From: Eretmocerus hayati
Taxonomy: Eukaryota; Arthropoda; Insecta; Hymenoptera; Aphelinidae
Assembly (NCBI GenBank): GCA_029851415.1
Contig: CM056741.1
Location: 144,882,522 to 144,946,521, forward strand
Direction of reading: 5' to 3'
DNA length: 64,000 bases
The notes under the pieces are model-generated. The model was not told the DNA's origin, ran no database searches, and worked only from the letters and a program-made list of their open reading frames with translations. Made by a program: the position numbers and the translations under genes. Below, piece after piece: positions 11,256 through 21,784 of this stretch. The stretch's first letter is position 1; every line of letters starts with the position of its first letter.

Positions 11256-11259
11256 ACGA

Positions 11260-11480
11260 TTGATTGATTGATTGGTTGATGCCTTTTTACCTCAGAGTCG
11301 CAAAAAAAAGATTTACAGATGTAGAATCAAATACCTACAACAAATAAGAACTCATATCACATTGAATTCAAGGAATTTGGTCAAAGTACACTCAATAGCA
11401 ATAATGACTAAATTATGATACAGTTATCACAGTTTCGTTGTTAGACTAACAGACGACGGGTCCAAGCATAAAAGTATATT
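11260..11480 (-). mobile_element. Possible non-LTR retrotransposon tail
   Basis: Read on the minus strand, a stretch ends in AAAAGGCATCAACCAATCAA followed by CAAT repeats (plus strand TTGATTGATTGATTGGTTGA). Short tandem tails of this kind are seen at the 3' end of some LINE families. No reverse transcriptase frame is present, so this is only a tentative call. Confidence 0.2.
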
Positions 11481-11700
11481 CAAATCAAAAGAAAATCTTG
11501 AAGAAATGTAGAAGAGGAATGTGGATATATTGCTGGAGACTCATTGAGCACTCGGGGAAATTATAGGACAGTCCTCGCAGTCGAGCTCGAACAGATGGCG
11601 TCGAAGCGCGCGCTTGAAGGAACATAGGGATGAAACATGGAGTAGGAAGGAGGAAAGAGATAGTCGGAAGTTGGAGAACTTTTTCATCACCTTTACTGCG

Positions 11701-11772
11701 GTGGGCCCCACCGGTGGGGCCAAAGCACACACGACCCGAACGCGATTCTCGCCGTCGCAGGGAACGTGTTAA
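11701..11772. repeat. GGTGGGNCC-rich repeat ending at TTAA (piggyBac-like end?)
   Basis: The block carries GGGCCCCACCGGTGGGGCC and ends CGTCGCAGGGAACGTGTTAA. Similar blocks occur at 43158-43303 and 52738-52829, the latter ending CGTCGCAGTGAACGTGTTAA. TTAA borders are the hallmark of piggyBac-type insertion. Only one end is recognised here. Confidence 0.35.
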
Positions 11773-12226
11773 TCTCCTCATGGATCTCGGTTATATTTGC
11801 ATGGGTCGGTATGCTCGACTGGGTCTGCAGATAAGTGGTCTTGGTGATGATTGTTTTTTTGCCGCGCTTCATTTTGAATCCTAAGGTGGTTAATTTGAAG
11901 AGATAGAGTGTTAGATCACATAAGACTCGTTTGGTATCGAAAGTTCAACAACTTCGCTGCATCTGGACCCGCTTGGTCTTCTCAGAGGCTTCATGTCAAA
12001 GCCCCCCCCCTCTCGCCTATTCGCCTATGTCTGATGGTGATGCTCGGAGAGCTCATACAGAGAGGCAAATGAAGTGCTGTCCTTCACCAGACAATTCTTT
12101 TGAGATTGAATATTTGGTGATGCACATCTTCGGAAAATTCAGTACGAACAGCCTTGTTCTCCCTTCAAATTTGAGAACGAATATGTTGAACAATTACTTC
12201 ACGTATAATGCGTCCAAGAATAAGTC

Positions 12227-12310
12227 TTTACACGGCGAGACGCGCAAACTGCGTGTCGAGCCGTGTGAGGAAGCATGGAAACACACAGTTTGCGCGTCTC
12301 GCCGTGTAAA
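12227..12310. repeat. Hairpin 1 of an adjacent pair
   Basis: TTTACACGGCGAGACGCGCA and its complement TGCGCGTCTCGCCGTGTAAA form arms of about 30 bases around a loop near 12257-12281. Base pairing is nearly perfect. Confidence 0.8.
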
Positions 12311-12317
12311 ACAGCAT

Positions 12318-12413
12318 ATGCGTCGAGTGCCAAAAACTTTGTTCTTCACGATAACCTTGTTGGACGTCGTCGAAGCTATCGCAAAGAACAAAGTTTTTTG
12401 GCACTCGGCGCAT
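12318..12413. repeat. Hairpin 2 of an adjacent pair
   Basis: ATGCGTCGAGTGCCAAAAAC pairs with its near-complement at 12388-12413 (GTTTTTTGGCACTCGGCGCAT), continuing inward through AAAGAACAAAG/CTTTGTTCTT. It begins 8 bases after hairpin 1. The pair may be one MITE of two foldbacks. Confidence 0.8.
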
Positions 12414-12448
12414 AATATACTGATATATAAATATGACAAAAGGCTAAA

Positions 12449-15172
12449 AAGGGGGACCCACGACGTACGGGTCACCAAATCCCACCAACCTTTTTGCACC
12501 CCGCGTAAAAATCTAGAGATTTGGCAATATATCAGCGATATATCGCAAACTTCGATCGGCGATATATTGCAATGGTATTGCAAATTGCAATTAGCAATAT
12601 TTCCGCAATATATGTCCAAACATCACTATCTCATATATTGCCGATATATTGCTAATATTCCGTCAAAAAATTAACACGTTGAAAAGCGTTTTGAATCCTA
12701 GCAACATATTTCGGAATATTGCTCATTTTGATAATTTTAGATTTTGATATTCCATTGGTATAAATGGTCATTTTATGATCTCTTAAACTGATTTTGTAGA
12801 AGTTACAGTTTTGGTGTATCGGATATCTCGTTTATTTACTTTCAGAAGTAAGAAAGTTACATGCCTGAGAAATTAGAGATTTGGCAATTCATTACAATTT
12901 ACCAGTATTAATTTCACACGAATTATTCCAGCACAAGTCGCGATCCTTGGTTTTTGTAAAAATTATAGATTATAGACTATGTAATTCGTATACGCAGATC
13001 AATTCGAGTAAAATTTGACAGACCATTGATATGAAATGAGAAAAATATCGCGTACAATTTGTAAGAAAAAGTTATCGCGTGTAAATTAGACCGAAGGTCG
13101 TGTGAGGATCGGAGACTCGGTGGGCACTGCTGTACAGCACTAGCCGCTGGTCTGTATTTTGAGGACATGGTCGGTCCGAGCATAGCCCAGCCTGAAAAAT
13201 CGTCATCTATGCCCTGGGCTGCGCCTTGCCGAGCTTGCGAGACAGGGCACTACATTTTTTGGAGCAGCCTGGGCTCGAAGAAAATCGCTCCCAGTACTAG
13301 CTGCTTGCATGGATGTTTTATCAGCGACCCTCGGCTTGGCTTGATCTGAAAACGAAAAATTTCACCCAGAGAATCATGCGGATCACGAATTCATTCGCTA
13401 AAACTTTTATAGATCTCGGGTTCTCAATTAACGAAAATATTATCAAGAGGGAATCGCGCTTAGAAGTGTCAACAACGGATGGCCAGGCTAGGTTATGAGA
13501 ATTAGATGATGGTGTTATTGGGTAGCGCATGAACCAGAGTGAAGAAAAATACTTATCTGATGTACGCATTTTCGTCGACAACCGTACTGGTCATCAATTT
13601 CCCAATTATTTCAAATATCATCCTCCGGGAAGTTGACGAGTAGGCTTGAGCAGAAACGCTGTGATATATTTTCCTTGTTGTCGAGAAACAAGCAGACTAT
13701 AGTTTTGGATAACAGCATCAACAACCACTTCAGTCTGCTTGTTTCTCGCCAACAGAAAAAATATATCACGGCGTTTCTGCGCGAGCCTACTCGTCAACTC
13801 CCCGGAGGATGATATTGGAAATAATTGGGAAATTGATGACCAGTACGATTGTCGACGAAAATGCGTACATCAGATAAGTATTTTTCTTCACTCTGATTCA
13901 TGCGCTACCCAATAACATCATCATCTAATTTTCATAACCTAGCCCGGACATCCGTTGTTGTCACTTCTAAGCGCGATTCCCTCTTGATAATATTTTCGTT
14001 AATTGAGAACCCGAGATCTATAAAAGTTTTAGCGAATGAATTCGTGATCCGCATGATTCTCTGTGTGAAATTTTTCGTTTTCAGATCAAGCCAAGCCGAG
14101 GGTCGCTGATAAAACATCCATGCAAGCAGCTACTACTGGGAGCGATTTTCTTCGAGCCCAGGCTGCTCCAAAAAATGTAGTGCCCTGTCTCGTAAGCTCG
14201 GCAAGGCGCAGCCCAGGGCATAGATGACGATTTTTCAGGCTGGGCTATGCTCGGACCGACCATGTCCTCAAAATACAGACCAGCGGCTAGTGCTGTACAG
14301 CAGTGCCCATCGAGTCTCCGATCCTCACACGATCTTCGGTCTAATTTACACGCGATAACTTTTTCTTACAAATTGTACGCGATATTTTTCTCATTTCATA
14401 TCAATGGTCTGTCAAATTCTACTCGAATTGATCTGCGTATACGAATTACATAGTCTATAATCTATAATTTTTACAAAAACGAAGGATCGCGAATGTGCTG
14501 GAATAATTCGTGTGAAATTAATACTGGTAAATTGTAATGAATTGCCAAATCTCTAATTTCTCAGGCATGTAACTTTCTTACTTCTGAAAGTAAATAAACG
14601 AGATATCCGATACACCGAAACTGTAACTTCTCCAAAATCAGTTTGAAAAATCAAAAAATGACCGTATACCAATGGAATATCAAAATCTAAAATTATCAAA
14701 ATGAGCAATATGTCCGAAACATGTTGCTAGGATTCATAACGCTTTTTAAAATGGAAAATTAGCAATATGTTTGCAATATATTGAATAGTGATGTTTGGAC
14801 ATATATTGCGGAAATATTGCTAATTGCAATTTGCAATACAATTGCAATATATCGCCAATCGAAGTTTGCGATATATCGCTGATATATTGCCAATTTTCTA
14901 GATTTTTACTGCAGTCTCGTGCCACCTAGAATATGATGAATCCAGCGTAACTCCGTCAAACGGGCCTTCTGTTCAGAGTGACAAGCAAAAATAGGCCCAT
15001 GTTAAGAAGTCATATATATAGATATACTCGCAATGCTAACGTCTTTGCTTGTAACTCTGAACAGAAGGTCCATTTAACGGAGTTACTCTGTATTCTTTGT
15101 GTTTTAGGTGGGACTAGACAGTGAAAAAAGTTTGGTAAGATTTGGTGACCCGGCACGTCGGGTGTCGCCCTT
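12449..15172. mobile_element. Palindromic MITE interrupted by a 2.4 kb insertion
   Basis: The left piece (12449-12505, GTACGGGTCACCAAATCCCA) is the complement of the right end (15130-15172, GGTGACCCGGCACGTC). The right piece 14909-15172 contains the family's internal landmarks TCGTGCCACCTAGAATATGA, AACTCCGTCAA and ATATATAGATATACT. It is related internally to the Tourist-like MITEs at 4835 and 26965. The large palindrome at 12506-14908 splits it. Confidence 0.65.
12506..14908. mobile_element. 2.4 kb near-perfect palindrome (giant foldback element)
   Basis: The left arm 12506-13698 and right arm 13732-14908 are reverse complements over about 1.18 kb, with a 33-base loop at 13699-13731. The ends read TAAAAATCTAGA and TCTAGATTTTTA, compatible with a TA target site. 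The same open frames appear mirrored in the arms (beginning MVGPSIAQPEKSSSMPWAAP). They match nothing I know and are a product of the duplication. The subterminal region is rich in GCAATATAT words. It has inserted into an older MITE. Confidence 0.85.
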
Positions 15173-16350
15173 ATAAGTCATTCAACCAGAGCTCTGACAT
15201 CGTTGCTCTCTTGCTCTTAGATATGTTTTCTAGCACCTCAGAGTTGAGGAGGACCTCCTTTGGAACAAGATGGCCCCGGTGCCACAAGAACAAATCTACA
15301 ACGAGCTTCGTGAATTTGCTGAAAGCTAAGAGCAACTCAGTACTCTCTCATCAAGTGACCACGTACACACTTTGATGCCAACCGATCTTACTTGGTGCAA
15401 TCGCTATTCGATTGGTTTTATCAAATGAGTGAATATTTCTACTCTATGGGTGATAAAATCTTCATGCAGGACCTGTCATACACAAGGAGAGGTGAACCAC
15501 GAAGTTGTGCCGTCGGGGTTTCGTCTGTCTCTCCTTCATTGCTGGAGATTTTGGCACATTAGGCAAAAATGTTATGCGAGGTCCACTGGTGAGACCCGCC
15601 ATACACGGGGAAGAGTCACCGGTTTCATCTTCCGCAGCGAACTTTGACTATGGCAATACAGTGAAAACTGTTAGATTGGCCACCTCTGTACATTGGCCCG
15701 ATAGCGTACATTGGCTCTTGAGCGCCAAATAGCTACATTGCATGTATTTTTCCTTCTATACTTTGGTCACCCGTTCACTTTGGACACCTTTTCCTTGCAC
15801 CGGAGGTGTCTCAATGTATACAGATTCCACTGCAAATAGCTGATGCATTTTTCATATCCTTGTGACACCTGATATATGAAGAAGTAACGCTGTCAGATAA
15901 ACTATCGGTCCTGACATACAGCTGAAAATATTAGCACTGCGAATATCGACCTTGTTGAAAGATCTTATACTTAGAATAGCATATACTGGCAATGATAATG
16001 TTTAGGCTGCACTTTTGGGTATGAGGCTCATTTGAGACGGTTGCTTTGAATTTTTTGTAAAGTTGTGGTGGACATCGGTGATAAGACATACGTCCGCTCC
16101 AAAATAATTTGCTCAAAAATTCGTATCTCGAATTATGAAAGATGAAGCGATGACCTCGAGATCTGATTGGTCATAGATTAATCAGTTATTCCATTCCCTG
16201 TGCATGGTATTGTGAGCACAGCTTACACACCCATGTTGAACATATCTAATCCACATCTACTATTCATCCCTTGATTCATTCTCTACTGCATTCTTGATCA
16301 TCAAGCAGCACAGTCAACTATTATTGAACATGTGTCGCTGAAGTGGGAGG
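15173..16350. other. Non-coding stretch with a decayed MITE relic
   Basis: The part 15855-16060 (CACCTGATATATGAAGAAGT, then GGCTCATTTGAGACGGTTGC) looks like a worn copy of the Tourist-like MITE interior. The rest shows no recognised feature. Open frames at 15429-15732 have no recognisable domain. Confidence 0.35.
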
Positions 16351-17792
16351 CATATGAGTAGTTCCACGCGAAAGCGACCCACGAAAAAGGGTCATGTCTC
16401 AGATCCTTTTGTTAACATTCTTATTCGATTCTATGGTACAAAATATGAACTTTTCACTACCTATGGGGTCCCAAAAAAATTTTTTGGCCCCATGGCGAGA
16501 ATTTTCGAAAATGAAGTAAAATACATTTTCTTAAAATTCTAGCAGCTTTTTTGCACTAAAATGCAAATAAGTCGAGTTTGCTCCCAGATAGAGATATGCG
16601 GTTTACGGCATTCAAAAGGTCTTTCAAAAACCTATCAAAATCGCTATTGAAAAGTTGTTTTTGAGTCTATGGGCAGCCTGTACAAGCAAAAGTGTGAAAA
16701 TCACTAAACAGTGAATTTCTCAGTTGCCTATTTTTTTTAATTTTTGAAAATCGCATATTTGATGTAAAATTTTGTGTTCTTCCAGAAAAAAGTGGTCCCG
16801 ATTTCCTTTTCCGACGTCTAAGGCCTGTTTCTTCAAATTTTCGCAAACCTATTTTTTAGGCAGTTTGGAATTGTCAGTTTACTGCGCATGCGCAGGAATT
16901 TGGACTGTTCGAACCAATTCCATTGGAAAGCCAAGAAAATTTCCTTCAAAATGACCACTTGGCAAAGTCAATTTCATCAATTTGGCTCGGAGCTACAACG
17001 TTTGAAAGACAACCGAATCTCGATATCCAACAAGAGGTGGATCGGAGACACCGCGACAATAGTAGGAAAATCCGGGCACGATCTCTGGCCCGATGTATCG
17101 TTTGCCTATTGACGCACTCGAGCTGAAGCTTCATCTTTTGTAGGCCGTAACTCCGAGCCAAATTGATGAAATTGACTTTGCCAAGTGGTCATTTTGAAGG
17201 AAATTTTCTTGGCTTCCCAATGGAATTGGTTCTAACAGTCCAAATTCCTGCGCATGCGCAGTAAACAGACGATTTCAAACTGCCTAAAAAATAGGTTTGC
17301 GAAAATTTGAAGAAACAGGCCTTAGACGTCGGAAAAGGGAATTGGGACTACTTTTTTCTGAAAGAACACAAAATTTTACATCAAATATGTGACTTTCAAA
17401 AATTAAAAAAAGTAGGCAACTGAGAAATTCACTGTTTAGTGATTTTCACACTTCTGCTCGTACAGGCTGCCCATAAACTCAAAAACAACTTTTCAATAGC
17501 GATTTTGATAGGTTTTTAAAAGACCATTTGAATGCCGCAAACCGCATATCTTTATCTGGGAGTAAACTCGACTTATTTGCATTTTAGTGCAAAAAAGTTG
17601 CTAGAATTTTAAGAAAATGTATTTTACTTCATTTTCGAAAATTCTCGCCATGGGGCCAAAAAATTTTTTTGGGACCCCATAGGTAGTGAAAAGTTCATAT
17701 TTTGTACCATAGAATCGAATAAGAATGTTAACAAAAGGATCTGAGACATGACCTTTTTTCGTGGGTCGCTTTCGCGTGGAACTACTCATATG
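16351..17792. mobile_element. 1.4 kb inverted-repeat (foldback) element
   Basis: The arms 16351-16996 and 17147-17792 are nearly identical reverse complements of 646 bases, separated by 150 bases. Ends are CATATGAGTAGTTCC and GGAACTACTCATATG, compatible with a TA site. Mirrored open frames (from MSSSTRKRPTKKGHVSDPFV) occur in both arms. Their protein is unrecognised and probably not expressed. No transposase is evident. Confidence 0.85.
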
Positions 17793-18353
17793 TAGAACCA
17801 AAGGGACAAATTATGCAAGGATCTTCCGATAATTGTGAAAGTTTACACGTGCCGGGACTGTTGAAATCACCATATGCGTGATGAATACGTACGATTCTCA
17901 CCACCGCGAGTCCATTAGACCGGTGAATAAGAGAAGGAGAAGTCAATTCCACAACAATTTGAGAGCGTCGAAATTTGAAAGGCAAAGCTCTGAGCTCGTG
18001 TCGTCGTCATAGTCGACTATGCATACGTATGCGACTGCGGTGCATTGTTATCTGGAACGACGAACTTGGCTTCAGATACGTCGGATCCAAACGAGAGCTG
18101 GCGCGTTAGGCATCAAATCAACCTATCAAATTGCCTGAGAGCATCGGTCTGCACCGCGAGCTCGCTCAAATTACTCAACCTCGCTTTCGTGGCTCGGAAT
18201 CCGATAACAACGGTCCACTCACGGGAGCATTTCGTGCATCAACCATCCTCTAACCGCTTTGATACATCGATCAGCATCCGATTCACCGTACAATGTCCAC
18301 CCTAAGGACCGATTTTGGCATTCTGACCAGAGGTTGGCATTTTTGTGTTCCAG
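17793..18353. other. GC-richer DNA upstream of the coding start
   Basis: Base composition rises towards 18.3 kb. Short frames at 18045-18305 are not recognisable. A strong acceptor, pyrimidine-rich TTTTTGTGTTCCAG, ends at 18353. This stretch is therefore either the end of an upstream intron or a proximal promoter. No TATA box is obvious here. Confidence 0.35.
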
Positions 18354-18729
18354 GAAGGCCAGGATGCAGTCGTCGAAGCGTCCCGGTGCTCGATGCGTCA
18401 GCGAGGGTCATCACGGTGGCACGGTGTTTGCATCGGGTACTGCATGCCCTGTTAGAGGAACGCAAACGAGGTTCTCGACGGTGACTAAGCTGCAGGAGGT
18501 GGCGTGAGGCCCTCGGCTGCAGCTATACGCACCGGATGCGCGTGATAGGCTGGAGCTGGGAGGAGGAGGAGTTGCAGGGCAGGCGAGTGGCTGTAGCAGC
18601 CCATCAGCCACGGCCGACACATCGGTCGCCTCGACTGCTCATAACGAGAGCCAGACCGCCGACTGATAAGCGGCGCGCCGGCCGAGTAGGACGCGCGGTC
18701 CCCACACGGTCCGCCCATCCACTCGCGGC
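18354..18729 (+). other. Putative 5' UTR of the FN3 gene
   Basis: This GC-rich segment lies between a strong acceptor at 18352-18353 and the ATG at 18730. Two consecutive in-frame stops, TGA and TAA at 18664-18669, precede that ATG, with no other in-frame ATG between them. The segment is therefore non-coding in this frame. Whether transcription starts here or far upstream is open. Confidence 0.4.
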
Positions 18730-18778
18730 ATGGTCCTTTGGGCCACTATACTCATCCTGCAGGGGGCAAGCCTCGTGG
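18730..18778 (+). CDS. FN3 membrane protein, coding exon 1 (signal peptide)
   Basis: The exon encodes residues 1-16, MVLWATILILQGASLV, plus the first base of codon 17. This is a short but typical signal peptide: hydrophobic core followed by small residues. The ATG has G at -3 and at +4 and follows two in-frame stops, which fixes the start. The donor GTGAGT is at 18779-18784. The exon ends in phase 1, which matches exon 2 exactly and makes Gly17. A 2.9 kb intron follows. Confidence 0.8.
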
Positions 18779-18784
18779 GTGAGT

Positions 18785-19863
18785 ATGATCTCTCGGTAGC
18801 TATCACAAATCAATAATCTGATAAGGCCCCTTACTTGCATCACATGTAGACATTTGATCAGTGCCAAGATCTCACATTAGTCATTTTATCGATACCTCCA
18901 GAGGGTCATGAGAACCCTATAGACAATCAGAAAATGTGAGAATTTTGAAAATTTTGTTGGAGCTTTTGTGTGTTTAGGTGAATCGAAGAATTAGGACTGA
19001 TATAGAAATATGTGGGATCACTGAACTATCCATTTCTTTTAGATAACTTGTCAATGTTTCGCCAACCTTCATGACGGCCCCTTCAGGGCTGTACGAAAAT
19101 TGTATAGGTTTTACAACCAAGTCCCAATCAATCACATATATCTAGTATGACACATGTTCATATACATTGTCACTTGTCAGGTACATTCAAAGGTATTAGT
19201 ATAGGACTGCATATGGCAAAATCTAGAATTGAATACATCGCAGATTTTTAGGATGGCTTCTGATGAGGTTTGAATGATGTTTGAAAAATTTTGAGAGGTT
19301 GAGTATAAACCTCACATTTTATGATTCAAATTCGTGAGAATGTTCAAGACACTGCTCTGTATCCAAATTCGATCTCAATTTGATGATTTCTGAATGCTGG
19401 AGGGTCTTACAAAGAACATCGATTGACGATATTCAGCTGGACAGAATGGAGGAGCGAATTGTGTCGTTTTCTCCGTAATGACCTGTACTTGATGCATGAA
19501 AAAGTCCTTTGATATTACGAGGCACAATACAATACTCACTCATAATGATTAAGCTGGCTAAAATTTCGGCGGATATTTCTTGGCTACGGAAGGATGAGAG
19601 AAGAGATTCATAGTTTTTTGCCACTCCGAGCGTGCGATAGTTCCCTTATCACGCGGTTTTTGACCAAAAATTAGATAGCGATACGCGTTTGCCCTAAGTT
19701 ATGAATTTTACATCTTCATTATAATTCCGATCAAAAATTTCACTGAATATGCAAAATCCAACATTCCCACTCATTGTCAGCTTGTATCGAAATATACACT
19801 CTATACCCTTGTGAAATTCTTTTTTGATCACGTGAAATACAGTGAAACTTTCAACCCCTAAAT
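18785..19863. other. Intron 1, no recognised feature
   Basis: AT-rich intronic DNA. I see no repeat copy or exon-like frame. Confidence 0.45.
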
Positions 19864-19865
19864 TA

Positions 19866-20479
19866 CAGGCACCCCTCTGTATTCGCGGTCTCCGTATTCG
19901 CGGAATTCGATATTCGCGCTCCCTTCGAATGCGTCATTTTTCCGTATTCGCGGTCCGATTCAGGATTTTCGAAATAACTCATACCTTGGAATAATATTCC
20001 CCGAAGGTATCGCCGATCGAATTGGCATTCCCAACAACTTCAAGCATTGAATTAATCGTATGGTCAGACCGTAAGCATTTTTATCATTTTCGGAAATTAG
20101 TCTGCCAGGATTGAACTTGCCATGACCTTGTATCAAGAACTAGCCATGAATCCTCCTGTCGAACTCGCCATGGAAAAGTCACAAAATATATCGGCAACAT
20201 TCAAAATTGGTTTCATTAAACAATTTCACAAGGAATTCAGAGACAGTTTGGACTACGTTCTATACGATCTTGATTTATTCCGCAGAAATATGTCCATTCA
20301 CAAGAATTTTTGAATAAATGATACATTTCATCTTAAATAGTCTTTCACGGTTTCGGACACCTTCAAATGCACCGATGTACCCCTCAAACTCCCATAAGCA
20401 CAAGCTCCCCGCAATCACGGCCTCGGTATTTGCGGCATCTTTCTTGTACGTATTAACCGCGAATACAGAGGGCTGTCTG
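19866..20479. mobile_element. Non-autonomous pogo/Tigger-like element
   Basis: It starts at a TA with CAGGCACCCCTCTGTATTCG and ends with the near-complement CGAATACAGAGGGCTGTCTG. The second TA has decayed to TG. Subterminal GTATTCGCGG words repeat several times near the left end, as in the related element at 41307-42416. The interior has no intact transposase. Confidence 0.7.
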
Positions 20480-21642
20480 TGATCATCAATTCGACACATA
20501 ATCTTCTCCTTAGCCAAAAAATAGTATGGGGTGGATTTGTGGAGGATGGAGACAGTTCTTTATTCTTATTTTTATTCCGTTCAGAGAAATCGAACGAGCA
20601 CGAAGGCCCAAGTACATATAAATTACAGAGATAAATTGATATGTTCTAATTTTCAATCCAAGTTCACATTGAAAGGAAATTACTCAAGTACAAAAACTGT
20701 TTACATACCGATCAATTTCAATCACTGATAACCACGAGAAGAGGCAGAGTTATGAATTATGTTGGAAAATGGAATCTTTCACCAAGACTTCGACAGCTGT
20801 TGCATAGAACAAATACTTATTCAGTCCTTTTGTGGGAAAAGCATAACTGTAACTTTTCTTGTTGCTTTCGTCAAGTTTTCAGTCGATAAAAAATTTGGTC
20901 TCTCACTTTCAACACATTACTTGCATTTCATTCACTTTCCACTTCTACATGGTACTCAAGGCCTATGAATTGTAGATATTTCATTCTCATAACTTGCGTA
21001 AAGCACACAAATAACCGGAACCCGTCAACATTTCATGGAATTCCATTTTCACAACGAAAGATACTCGCCTCAAAATTTCCGACAATTCTCATACATGTGC
21101 GATGAGTTTTGAAATGAGATCCAACTGTGACATTGTAGATACGCAGTTTGAATTTCAAGATAGACTACACATCGCGTGCACGTAAACTTTGTAAAGCTCT
21201 TTTGAGCAAAGAGGCTCCGTGAATATACGTTTCCAATCCAACTCCAAACAGATGCTTTATAAATAGCAGACAGAATGAAGGTTCAAGACCAAATAAGCGT
21301 ACGAATCACGTTTGAATCTCGCTTTGAAGCATGAATAAGACGCAAAGTCATCTGTATCCCACTTTCTTTCTTGGGTACAATATTTTTCACAACGGATAGA
21401 TCTCACGTTTTCTTCTAAGATCCTCTTAAAACTGAAAGATACTCAAAAAAACGTCAACAATTTAAATTTCAAATTTTTCTGAGTTATAACCTGAATCCCA
21501 AAATAAGGATTCTCAAAATGTTTGACGGGCAAAAATGTCTAATTCACAGTTGAAGGAAGTTCAATTGTAGACACAGATGAAACTAGTAATTGAAATATCA
21601 AAAAATCCTAATATACTTTGGTTCATTTCTCATTCTCCACAG
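20480..21642. other. Intron 1, 3' part
   Basis: No recognised repeat. It ends in the acceptor TTTCTCATTCTCCACAG at 21626-21642, with a good pyrimidine tract. Confidence 0.5.
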
Positions 21643-21784
21643 GTTCATCGACTGGCATTCCCGGGGTACCCGAGAACATAACCGTAATGTTCCTCAACCC
21701 GACTTCGGTCCGTGTCTCCTGGAGCACCAGCCAGGTCGAACAGGTGGAAAAGTACGATGTGACGTACAAACCCACGGATGCGAG
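21643..21784 (+). CDS. FN3 membrane protein, coding exon 2 (N-terminal half of FN3 domain)
   Basis: The exon supplies residues 17-63 and two bases of codon 64. It starts in the phase required by exon 1. The FN3 domain begins with VPENITVMF (residues 25-33). The conserved B-strand tryptophan is Trp43 in VRVSW and the C-strand tyrosine Tyr54 in KYDVTY. Asn28-Ile-Thr30 is an N-glycosylation site on the predicted outer side. The donor GTGCGT is at 21785-21790. FN3 domains bind protein partners in adhesion or signalling. The ligand here is unknown. A 9.6 kb intron follows. Confidence 0.88.

Noticed and set aside
11931..12674. 247-codon + frame
   Set aside because: It runs through two hairpins and into the large palindrome, and the hairpins account for its length. 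No domain is visible.
13167..14263. Mirrored frames starting MVGPSIAQPEK
   Set aside because: Identity between the two is due to the palindrome arms, and the frames are short and unrecognised.
16354..17801. Mirrored frames starting MSSSTRKRPTK
   Set aside because: Duplicated by the inverted arms. No transposase signature such as a DDE pattern.
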